Shown: in pieces, positions 13,219-19,154 of the stretch
Position numbering within the stretch: the stretch's first letter is position 1
How the letters are laid out: each line of letters opens with the position of its first letter
Assembly (NCBI GenBank): GCA_036505275.1
Contig: DASXTS010000543.1
Location: forward strand, 1 to 19,154
Direction: 5' to 3'
DNA from: DASXTS01 sp036505275
GTDB lineage: Bacteria > Actinomycetota > Actinomycetes > Mycobacteriales > Pseudonocardiaceae
DNA length: 19,154 nucleotides
Notes under the pieces: model-generated
The model's database searches: none
Told to the model about the DNA's origin: nothing
What the model saw: only the letters and a program-made list of their open reading frames with translations
Made by a program: the position numbers and the translations under genes

Positions 13219-14427
13219 GTGTACAGCGGCCTGACGCACCTGGAGTGCTCCCGATGCGCCAACCGGCACGACGCGTGGGTGCCGCAGAATCTGTGCTCCT
13301 GCGGCGGACCGCTACTGGCCCGCTACGACCTGGACGCGGTGCGCGCCGCCGTCACGCCGGCGGACTTCGCGCGCAGGCCGCCGACCTTGTGGCGCTACCA
13401 CGAACTGCTGCCGGTCTGCGCGCCGCAGGCCGTGGTCACCCTCGGCGAGTTGATGACCCCGCTGCTGCCGCTGCCCTCGCTCGGCCGCGACATGGGGCTG
13501 CCGCGGCTGCTGCTGAAGGACGAGGCGGCGCTGCCGACCGGCAGCTTCAAGGCGCGCGGCGCGGCGGTCGGGGTGTCCCGCGCGGCGGAGCTCGGCGTCA
13601 CCGCGATCGGCATGCCGACCAATGGCAACGCCGGCGCGTCGTGGTCGGCCTACACGGCCAGGGCCGGCATCCGCTCGCTGGTAGTGATGCCGGCGGACGC
13701 GCCGGAGATCTGCCGGGCCGAGTGCGCGCTGGCCGGGGCGGAGCTCTACCTGGTGGACGGGCTGATCTCGGACGCCGGCCGGATCGCCCGGTCCGCGGTC
13801 CGGCGCCGCGGCTGGTTCGAGGCCGCCACCATGCGTGAGCCGTACCGGGTCGAAGGCAAGAAGACGATGGCGCTGGAGATCGTGGAGCAGCTCGGCTGGC
13901 GGCTGCCGGACGTGATCGTGTATCCGACCGGTGGCGGGGTCGGGTTGGTCGGCATCGCCAAGGCGCTGTCCGAACTCGCCGCGCTGGGCTGGGCGAGCGG
14001 GCCGGCGCCGCGGCTGGTCGCCGTGCAGTCCACCGGCTGCGCGCCGATCGTGCGGGCATATCTTGCCGGCGCCGCGGAGGCGGAGCCGTGGCAGGGCGCC
14101 GCCACAGTGGCCTTCGGCTTGGCCGTGCCGAGCACCATCGGCGACCGGCTGGTGCTGGACGCCGTGCGGCGCTCCGGCGGCACCGCGCTCGCCGTCGAGG
14201 ACTCGGCCACGGTGGCCGAGCAGGCCAGCTGCCTGCGCCTGGACGGCGTGCTCGTGTGCCCGGAGGGCGCGGCGGCGCTGGCCGCGGTCCGGGCGCTGCG
14301 GGCCGACGGCCGGCTGGACGCCGACGAGCAGGTCGTTGTGCTGAACACCGGCTCGGGGTTGAAGTACCAACACACGCTGCTGCCCGTCGAGGCGCCGCTG
14401 CTCGCCGCCGACGGGGAGATCAGCTAG
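13219..14427 (+). CDS. Threonine synthase (PLP fold-type II)
   Basis: A 402-residue PLP enzyme. The N-terminus has a small zinc-ribbon-like element, ECSRCANRHDAW (Cys10, Cys13) and CSCGG (Cys26, Cys28). The core has LKDEAALPTGSFKARGAA with Schiff-base Lys111, the substrate loop PTNGNAGASW, the segment EPYRVEGKKTMALEIVEQLG (207-226), and the phosphate-binding loop TGGGVGLVG (237-245). This order matches actinobacterial threonine synthases, which convert O-phosphohomoserine to threonine; a threonine-deaminase-like activity cannot be excluded. No hom or thrB adjoins, so it may be a second, non-operonic copy. The start GTG 13219 is preceded by AAGGA; the frame is open further up, but the family starts near here. 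Its stop shares the CTAG with the aminotransferase stop. Confidence 0.88.
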   Translation: MYSGLTHLECSRCANRHDAWVPQNLCSCGGPLLARYDLDAVRAAVTPADFARRPPTLWRYHELLPVCAPQAVVTLGELMTPLLPLPSLGRDMGLPRLLLKDEAALPTGSFKARGAAVGVSRAAELGVTAIGMPTNGNAGASWSAYTARAGIRSLVVMPADAPEICRAECALAGAELYLVDGLISDAGRIARSAVRRRGWFEAATMREPYRVEGKKTMALEIVEQLGWRLPDVIVYPTGGGVGLVGIAKALSELAALGWASGPAPRLVAVQSTGCAPIVRAYLAGAAEAEPWQGAATVAFGLAVPSTIGDRLVLDAVRRSGGTALAVEDSATVAEQASCLRLDGVLVCPEGAAALAAVRALRADGRLDADEQVVVLNTGSGLKYQHTLLPVEAPLLAADGEIS

Positions 14428-15602
14428 CGCATGCCGGGCAGCCATCCGGCGAGGCGGTGCAGGGCCGCCTCGATGTCCTGGGTGGCCCCGGCGAAGGACA
14501 TCCGCACGTGCCGGTGGCCGTCCACCGTGTCGAAGTCGACGCCGGGTGCGATCGCGATTCCGGTGTCGGCGAGCAGCCGCCGGCAGAAGTGCATGGCGTC
14601 GGTGGTGTAGTCCGAGACGTCGGCGTAGACGTAGAACGCGCCGTCGGCCGGCGCGAGCCGCTGGAGGCCGATCGCGGGCAGGCCGTCCAGCAGCAGCTTG
14701 CGGTTGTGCGCGTAGTGCTGCACGTGGCCGCCGAGCTCGGCGTAGGACTCCTCGGTGAAAGCCGCGACGGCGGCGTGCTGGGCCAGCGCCGGCGGGCAGA
14801 TGTTGAAGTTGCCGGTGAGGCAGTCGATGGCGCGGCGCAGCCGCTCGGGCACCAGCAGCCAGCCCAGCCGCCAACCCGTCATCGTGAAGTACTTGGAGAA
14901 GGAGTTCACCACGATGGCCTCGCGGGACGTATGCCAGGCGCACGCCGTACCCACATCCGTGTACGTGATGCCGTGGTAGACCTCATCGCTGATCAGCTGC
15001 ACGCCGTTGGCGTCGCACCAGCCCGCGATCGCGGCCAGTTCGTCGGGTGGCAGCACCGTGCCGGTCGGGTTGGCCGGCGAGGCGATCACCAGCCCGTCGA
15101 TCGGCCCGTCCAGCTCCTGCAGCATGGCCAGCGTCGGCTGGAACCGGGTGCGCGGCCCGCATGGCAGCTCCACCACCTCGCAGCCCAGCGCGGCCAGGAT
15201 GTTGCGGTAGCACGGGTAACCGGGCCGTCCCATCGCCACCCGGTCGCCGACGTCGAACGCGGCGAGGAAGGCGAGCAGGAATCCGCCGGACGACCCGGTG
15301 GTCGCCACCACGTCGTCCGGCTCGACGTGCAGGCCGTACCGGCGGCGGTAGTGGCCGGCGATCGCGGCCCGCAGCTCGGGGATGCCCATCGCGACGGTGT
15401 AGCCGAGCCGGTCGGGAGTGCTGAGCGCGTTGCGGGCGGCGTCGAGCACCGGAGCCGAGGGTGGCGCGAACGGCTGGCCGGCCGCCATGTTCACCAGGTC
15501 GCCGTGGGTCACTTTGCGCTGCGCCGCGGCGGCCAGCACGTCCATCACGTGGAACGGCGGCACCGCGGCCCGCTGGGCCACCGCCAGTCGGGATCCGAGC
15601 AT
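14424..15602 (-). CDS. Class I/II pyridoxal phosphate aminotransferase
   Basis: A 392-residue fold-type I aminotransferase. Marks are NMAAGQPFAPP (38-48), YTVAMGIPELRAAIAGHY (68-85), TTGSSGGFLLAF (101-112), SPANPTG with Asn178, the DEVYHGITY cofactor loop with Asp206 and Tyr209, Schiff-base Lys237 in NSFSKYFTMTGWRLGW, and the C-terminal substrate arginine in the HVRMSF region. It resembles actinobacterial aspartate or aromatic aminotransferase-like enzymes; amino-donor specificity cannot be told. The start is ATG 15602. Its stop overlaps the convergent threonine synthase stop through the shared CTAG. It lies 38 bases downstream of the FHA gene, separated by a hairpin, so it may be a separate transcript. 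Confidence 0.9.
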   Translation of the reverse strand: MLGSRLAVAQRAAVPPFHVMDVLAAAAQRKVTHGDLVNMAAGQPFAPPSAPVLDAARNALSTPDRLGYTVAMGIPELRAAIAGHYRRRYGLHVEPDDVVATTGSSGGFLLAFLAAFDVGDRVAMGRPGYPCYRNILAALGCEVVELPCGPRTRFQPTLAMLQELDGPIDGLVIASPANPTGTVLPPDELAAIAGWCDANGVQLISDEVYHGITYTDVGTACAWHTSREAIVVNSFSKYFTMTGWRLGWLLVPERLRRAIDCLTGNFNICPPALAQHAAVAAFTEESYAELGGHVQHYAHNRKLLLDGLPAIGLQRLAPADGAFYVYADVSDYTTDAMHFCRRLLADTGIAIAPGVDFDTVDGHRHVRMSFAGATQDIEAALHRLAGWLPGMR

Positions 15603-15617
15603 GCCGCCGAGCGTAGT

Positions 15618-15637
15618 TGGGCGCCACGCTGCGCCCA
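15618..15637 (-). terminator. Candidate terminator hairpin after FHA gene
   Basis: TGGGCGC (15618-15624) and GCGCCCA (15631-15637) form a perfect 7-bp stem with a six-base loop, starting 3 bases past the FHA stop in the direction of transcription. It would end the phospho-signalling operon before the aminotransferase gene. No T-run follows. Confidence 0.5.
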
Positions 15638-15640
15638 GGG

Positions 15641-16324
15641 TCAGCCGGCGCGCACCGTGATGGTGGTCCAGGCGCCAACGTGGATGCGGTCGCCGTCGGC
15701 CAGTGGCACGGCGACTCCGGCGCGGATGGGTTCCGGGTCGTCGTTCAGGGTGGTGCCGTTGGTGGACCCAGGGTCGAGCAGCGCCCAACCGCCGCCAGGC
15801 TGGGCGAGCAGCACGGCGTGCAGGTGCGAGACGCCGGGGTCCACCGGCGGGCCGGACAGGTCGATCTCCGGGCGCGGGCCACGGGACGCGCTGTGCCGCC
15901 CCACCCGCACCTGCTGGCCGTCGAGCACGAACCGCCGCTCGGGGCAGTACGCCGGCAGCGTGATCGACGAAGCGTCCGGTCCGCCGGCCGCGATCACGGT
16001 CCGGTAGTAGTCCGGGTCGGCGGCGACGACCGCGAGCCACCGGGGCCGCTCGGCCGGGGTCGACGGGGCCGGGGTCGACGGGGCCGGGGACCACGGGGCC
16101 GAGGCAAGCGGGGCGGGCCCCGGCGGAGGTACCACGCCGGCGAAGTCGTGGCCGCAGGCCTCGCAGAAGCGGCCGCTACGGGCGGCGCTGCAGACCGGGC
16201 ACGGCTCCTCCGGCGGAGCGGCCGCCACGTTCGGCACCAGCGGCGAGGGCGCGTCGTCCAGCGGCGCGCCGCAGACGTCGCAGAAGTCCGTGGTGGCGGA
16301 GTCGTGTCCGGACGGGCAGCGCAT
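15641..16324 (-). CDS. Double zinc-ribbon FHA-domain protein
   Basis: A 227-residue soluble protein. Two zinc ribbons open it: CPSGH with CDVC (Cys3, Cys15, Cys18) and CPVC with CEAC (Cys42, 45, 54, 57). A Pro/Ala/Ser/Thr linker of APSTP repeats covers about 65-94. The FHA domain (about 120-227) has VGRHSASRG (Arg143), VSHLHA (Ser166, His169) and GSTNGTTLN (Asn189), the residues that bind phosphothreonine. It most likely reads a phosphorylated partner made by the kinase of this operon. The start is ATG 16324, 4 bases after the VWA stop; a longer start at 16345 would overlap that gene. It is the last gene of the signalling operon, with a hairpin just downstream. Confidence 0.9.
   Translation of the reverse strand: MRCPSGHDSATTDFCDVCGAPLDDAPSPLVPNVAAAPPEEPCPVCSAARSGRFCEACGHDFAGVVPPPGPAPLASAPWSPAPSTPAPSTPAERPRWLAVVAADPDYYRTVIAAGGPDASSITLPAYCPERRFVLDGQQVRVGRHSASRGPRPEIDLSGPPVDPGVSHLHAVLLAQPGGGWALLDPGSTNGTTLNDDPEPIRAGVAVPLADGDRIHVGAWTTITVRAG
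16052..16096 (-). repeat. 15-nt x3 tandem array in FHA-protein linker
   Basis: GGCCGGGGTCGACGG is repeated at 16052 and 16067, with a diverged third unit at 16082 (GGCCGGGGACCACGG). It encodes the APSTP-type proline linker between the zinc ribbons and the FHA domain. Confidence 0.65.
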
Positions 16325-16328
16325 TCGG

Positions 16329-17630
16329 CTACTGCTTCTTGACACGGGCCGTCTTGGTGGAGCGGGTGTCCAGGGTCATCTCGTCGACGGTGGCGACCCG
16401 CGACCGCAGCCGCACGGTGCCGGTCACCGGGTCCTCCACCTCGACGACCCTGGCCAGCAGCCTCGCCGTGTCGTCGTTGCCGAGCTCGGTGGCCAGCGCG
16501 ACCGCGCGGCCGAGCCTCGCCGTCGCGGTCTGCACGTCGCCGGCCCGGCGCGCGGCGAGACCCTGCTGGATGGCCTCGGCCAGCTCGCCCTGACCGGTGT
16601 AGTGCGCGACCTGCCGGTTGATCCGGGTGGACAGCGCCTCGTCGTCGGTCCAGACGGCCAGCACGTTGCCCTGGGCGAGCACGGTGTCGGCACCATCGGT
16701 GGCGCCGCCGCCGGGCACCACCATGCTGATCCGGCCGGCGAGCATCCGGTCCCCGACGCCGGCCGGCGGCACCCGCACGCACACGTGGTAGTCGCGGCTC
16801 TCCGCGCCCCAGGCGCCGGTCGGGTAGTCGGCGGTGCGTGGCCCAGTCTCCGTCCGCCGGTCGGTGAGGTCCAGCATCTCCGGCGCCACCTGTTTGACGA
16901 GGCGGACGGTGGCGCCCTGGGGCGTCCATAGCCGCAGGTTGACCTCGGCGAGCCGCTTGCCCATGACGGCGGCCGTCATCGCGGTGAAGTCCGCGGCGAG
17001 CAGCGCCGGCTCGGCCACGATGTCCACGGTGCCCAGCAACGCGGTCGACACCCGGCGCAGCTCACCGACTTCCCAGTCGGTGCCGATCCCCCGGCAGTCG
17101 CAGGTGAACGCCCCGCGGCAGCCGTCGAGGATCTTGTCGAGCTCCTCCGGTCGCTGGTGCTGGTTGCGGCCGTCGGTGAGCAGGATGGCGTGCTTGATCG
17201 CATGTGGGCACTCGGCGAGGAGCTTGCCGGCGAGCAGCAACCACTCGCCGATCACCGTGCCGCCGTCCGCCCGCACGGTGGCCAGCGCCAGCTTGGCCGC
17301 CGCCCGGGTGCCGGCACCGGCGGCGACCAGCCCGCGTGCCGGGTAGATCGGCCGCGCCACGTGCGATCCGCCGACCACCGCGAACCGCACGCCGTCACGC
17401 AGCGCATCGACGGCGGCCGCGGCGGCCTGCTTCGCCGCGCGCAGCTTGGTCGGCGGGTAGTCCATCGAACCAGAGGTGTCGATGATGACCACCTCGGCGG
17501 CGTCCGGCGCCGCGCGGGCCGCGGGTCCGCCGGTGGCGGTCACCGTGACGATCGCGTTCACCTCGCTGCCGTCCTCCGGCAGGTACTCGTTCTGGAACAC
17601 CTCGACGGTGAACTCAGCGGGCGCGGTCAC
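16329..17630 (-). CDS. VWA-domain protein of phospho-signalling operon
   Basis: A 433-residue cytosolic protein without a signal peptide or membrane helix. A short beta-rich N-terminus precedes a von Willebrand factor A domain (about 46-215). Its metal site is complete: DTSGSM (51-56), Thr125 in DGGTVIGEW, and Asp153 in LLTDGRNQH. A beta-sandwich-like middle region and a helical C-terminal part (about 345-433, AEAIQQGLAARRAGDVQTA) follow. VWA domains bind partners through the bound Mg2+; the partner may be the zinc-ribbon proteins encoded on either side. The start is GTG 17630, which overlaps the PP2C gene by 17 bases, suggesting translational coupling. A final Lys-rich end, TARVKKQ, precedes the FHA gene by 4 bases. 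Confidence 0.9.
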   Translation of the reverse strand: MTAPAEFTVEVFQNEYLPEDGSEVNAIVTVTATGGPAARAAPDAAEVVIIDTSGSMDYPPTKLRAAKQAAAAAVDALRDGVRFAVVGGSHVARPIYPARGLVAAGAGTRAAAKLALATVRADGGTVIGEWLLLAGKLLAECPHAIKHAILLTDGRNQHQRPEELDKILDGCRGAFTCDCRGIGTDWEVGELRRVSTALLGTVDIVAEPALLAADFTAMTAAVMGKRLAEVNLRLWTPQGATVRLVKQVAPEMLDLTDRRTETGPRTADYPTGAWGAESRDYHVCVRVPPAGVGDRMLAGRISMVVPGGGATDGADTVLAQGNVLAVWTDDEALSTRINRQVAHYTGQGELAEAIQQGLAARRAGDVQTATARLGRAVALATELGNDDTARLLARVVEVEDPVTGTVRLRSRVATVDEMTLDTRSTKTARVKKQ

Positions 17631-18663
17631 GGGCTGTGCCCTGCTCTGGCGGGACTTGGGACCGTGCTTGGGACTGTGCTTGGGGCTGTGCTTGGGGCTG
17701 TGCTTCCGGCGGGAGGTGGGGTGGGTACGGCACCACCACCACGGTGATGTTGTCCCGGCCGCCGGCGTCCAGCGCGCGCCGGGTGAGCTCGGCCGCCGCG
17801 GTCAATGGCCGTTCGCGGCCGGTGGGCAGCGCCACGGCGGCCAGTTGGTCCGGCTCGGGGAGGTAGTTCCAGAGGCCGTCGCTGCACACCACGACCACAC
17901 CGGCTCCGTCCGGCCGGAACACCATGACCTGGGGAACCACCTCGCCGGCGTCGGCGCCGAGCCAACGGGTGAGCACACCGCCGAACGCGTGGTCGGTGGT
18001 CAGGCGCCGGGACTGGTCGCCGAGCCAGTACGCGCGGCTGTCGCCCACCCAGCCGACGACGACCTGGTCGGCGATGACCACGGCCGAGACGTAGGTGCTG
18101 GACGGCGCGCCGGCTCGGTAGGAGTCGGACGGCCCGGTGGCGCCGTTGCCGTGGCCGGCGTGCGCAAGGGCGTTGACCGCGGCGGCCGCGGCGTGCACCG
18201 CGTCCGACGTGGCCTGCCGCACGTCCGACCCGTCGCCGACGGCGGAGAGCAGCGCCGCGCTTGCGGCGTGCGCCGCGGCCTGGGCGGCCTCATCACCGCG
18301 CTGCACGGACGCCACGCCGTCGCATACCACAGCGACCACGCCGGGGCCGTCACCGCGCATGGCGTGCCCGCAGGCCATGGCGTCCTCGTTGCGCCGCCGC
18401 CGGCGGCCGCGATCGCTCACCCCACCGGCCAGCTGCGTGCCGGCGAGCTCGGCGGCCAGCTCGACCCGGTCCCGGTCGGTGGGCTGAGCGCGGCCGCACT
18501 GCCGGCAGAAGCCGTCGTCGCCGATGTCAATGACGCCGCAGGCGATGCACGCCACCCCGGCCCAGCGCAGGTTGGCGCCGCACTGCTCGCAGAACCGGTG
18601 CCCCGGCGACGCCGGTGCGCCGCACTTGGGGCAGATGGCCGATATCTGACCGGTCACGCTCAT
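17614..18663 (-). CDS. Zinc-ribbon PP2C-family Ser/Thr phosphatase
   Basis: A 349-residue protein. The N-terminus has two zinc ribbons: CPKC/CEQC (Cys11, 14, 25, 28) and CIAC/CRQC (Cys39, 42, 53, 56). The PP2C domain (about 80-312) has the metal and phosphate motifs SDRGRRRRRNEDA (83-95), VVCDGVAS (Asp115), GWVGDSRAYWL (Asp208), VCSDGLWNYL (Asp262) and GGRDNITVVVV (Asp304). These bind two Mg2+/Mn2+ ions and dephosphorylate phospho-Ser/Thr proteins, here presumably the targets of the PknG-like kinase. DGVAS replaces the more usual DGMGG, which is tolerated in this family. The C-terminal tail (about 318-340) is a Gln/Pro/Ala tandem repeat. The ATG start is 4 bases after the PknG-like stop. Confidence 0.93.
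   Translation of the reverse strand: MSVTGQISAICPKCGAPASPGHRFCEQCGANLRWAGVACIACGVIDIGDDGFCRQCGRAQPTDRDRVELAAELAGTQLAGGVSDRGRRRRRNEDAMACGHAMRGDGPGVVAVVCDGVASVQRGDEAAQAAAHAASAALLSAVGDGSDVRQATSDAVHAAAAAVNALAHAGHGNGATGPSDSYRAGAPSSTYVSAVVIADQVVVGWVGDSRAYWLGDQSRRLTTDHAFGGVLTRWLGADAGEVVPQVMVFRPDGAGVVVVCSDGLWNYLPEPDQLAAVALPTGRERPLTAAAELTRRALDAGGRDNITVVVVPYPPHLPPEAQPQAQPQAQSQARSQVPPEQGTARDRAR
17655..17702 (-). repeat. 12-nt x4 tandem array in PP2C C-terminal tail
   Basis: CTTGGGACCGTG, CTTGGGACTGTG and two copies of CTTGGGGCTGTG follow one another without gaps (17655, 17667, 17679, 17691). On the coding strand they give the four-residue repeats AQPQ, AQPQ, AQSQ, ARSQ at the C-terminus of the phosphatase, outside the catalytic domain. 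Confidence 0.75.
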
Positions 18664-18667
18664 GTCG

Positions 18668-19154
18668 TCACACCAGGGTCCGTGGGCGGATGGCATTGGC
18701 CCGGTCGACCAGCGCGATGCGGTCGTCGGGCCGGTTGGCGAGCCTGGCCAGCGCCCGGTAGCGGCTCTCGAGCCCCAACCGCAGGTCGCGCTCGGTGAGC
18801 GCGGCGCCGAGCAGCTCACCGCCACCGTTCGATGATCGCCCGGACTGTACCCAGGCCAGCGCGGCGGACAACACCTCGACCGCCAGGTAGCACCACCGCT
18901 CGGCGTCCAGGTCCAGGCCGCGGAGGCGCTCGCCGGCCAGCAGCAGCTCCGCGCCAGCCGGCTCGCCCATGGTGCGGGACAACACCGCGGCCACCTGGGC
19001 GGCCACGTGGTGGCTGGACGTGGCCGGCACCGACTCCAGCACCTCGATGGCCGCCGCCCGGTCGTTCCCCCGTAGCCGCATCCTGGCCAGGCCGAACGCC
19101 GCGCTGACGTAGGAGTGGTCGGTGCGCCACACCGTCTCGTAGTAGCGCGCCGCG
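18668..19154 (-). CDS. PknG-like Ser/Thr kinase, C-terminal TPR part (5' end outside window)
   Basis: Only the last 160 or so residues are in the window; the frame is open to its edge. The segment YYETVWRTDHSYVSAAFG, the phrase VPATSSHHVAAQVAAV, the alpha-helical repeats, and the closing LVDRANAIRPRTLV closely follow the C-terminal tetratricopeptide domain of PknG, a soluble actinobacterial kinase with rubredoxin, kinase and TPR domains. The kinase domain itself would lie outside the window, so kinase identity is inferred. In mycobacteria PknG signals amino-acid status to metabolic regulators. It is the first visible gene of a tightly spaced operon with PP2C, VWA and FHA genes, with only 4 bases to the phosphatase start. 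Confidence 0.85.
   Translation of the reverse strand, partial: AARYYETVWRTDHSYVSAAFGLARMRLRGNDRAAAIEVLESVPATSSHHVAAQVAAVLSRTMGEPAGAELLLAGERLRGLDLDAERWCYLAVEVLSAALAWVQSGRSSNGGGELLGAALTERDLRLGLESRYRALARLANRPDDRIALVDRANAIRPRTLV

Noticed and set aside
14088..16007. 639-residue plus-strand frame opposite the aminotransferase and FHA genes
   Set aside because: Antisense shadow; aminotransferase motifs with the active-site lysine are intact on the minus strand.
1..19154. tRNA, rRNA, riboswitch, transposase or prophage genes
   Set aside because: No cloverleaf, rRNA-like or recognised aptamer sequence was seen by eye, and no transposase or phage protein motif appears in any frame; a covariance-model search was not possible.

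Overview
The window is high-GC DNA (roughly 70% or more by eye) with many GTG starts, dense gene packing and few Shine-Dalgarno sites. It carries families that are largely actinobacterial: DUF5926, DUF4328, SigE-family sigma factors and PknG-type signalling. It most likely comes from a filamentous or soil actinomycete chromosome. Genus cannot be set from sequence alone. No rRNA, tRNA, CRISPR array, transposase or integrase was recognised.

Layout, left to right. (1) 2-817: 3' part of a TIR-domain protein with a beta-rich N-terminal region. (2) 818-1408: gene-poor gap with a possible transporter remnant. (3) 1409-2710: rhodanese plus zinc-ribbon/DUF4328 membrane protein, probably one operon. 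(4) 2700-4547 on minus: idi followed by a cytochrome P450. (5) 4830-5798: SEC-C/DUF5926 protein. (6) 5905-7332 on minus: purB. (7) 7423-9563: compact operon of UbiG-like methyltransferase, a 92-residue acyl-CoA-dehydrogenase-like remnant and a type III polyketide synthase, with a large inverted repeat on each side. (8) 9803-10819 on minus: threonine aldolase. (9) 10951-12307: ECF sigma factor and probable membrane anti-sigma protein, with a plausible ECF promoter. (10) 12320-13144 on minus: six-TM-type potassium channel. (11) 13219-14427: threonine synthase. (12) 14424-15602 on minus: class I/II aminotransferase. (13) 15641-19154 on minus: four-gene Ser/Thr phospho-signalling operon (PknG-like C-terminus, PP2C phosphatase, VWA protein, FHA protein).

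How genes work together. The PknG/PP2C/VWA/FHA set is a kinase-phosphatase-phosphopeptide-reader module. Genes 7423-9563 form a small specialised-metabolite operon in which a polyketide synthase product could be methylated. SigE and the downstream single-TM protein form a sigma/anti-sigma pair. idi supplies dimethylallyl diphosphate, and its P450 neighbour may or may not act on isoprenoids.

The most unusual structural signals are twofold. First, in-frame tandem arrays of exactly 12 nt x4 occur in three unrelated genes (type III PKS start, channel tail, PP2C tail), with a 15-nt x3 array in the FHA gene; two of them encode near-identical A-(L/V)-E-T tetrapeptides. Second, a pair of inverted repeats sharing a CATTTGC/GCAAATG core flank the polyketide operon.
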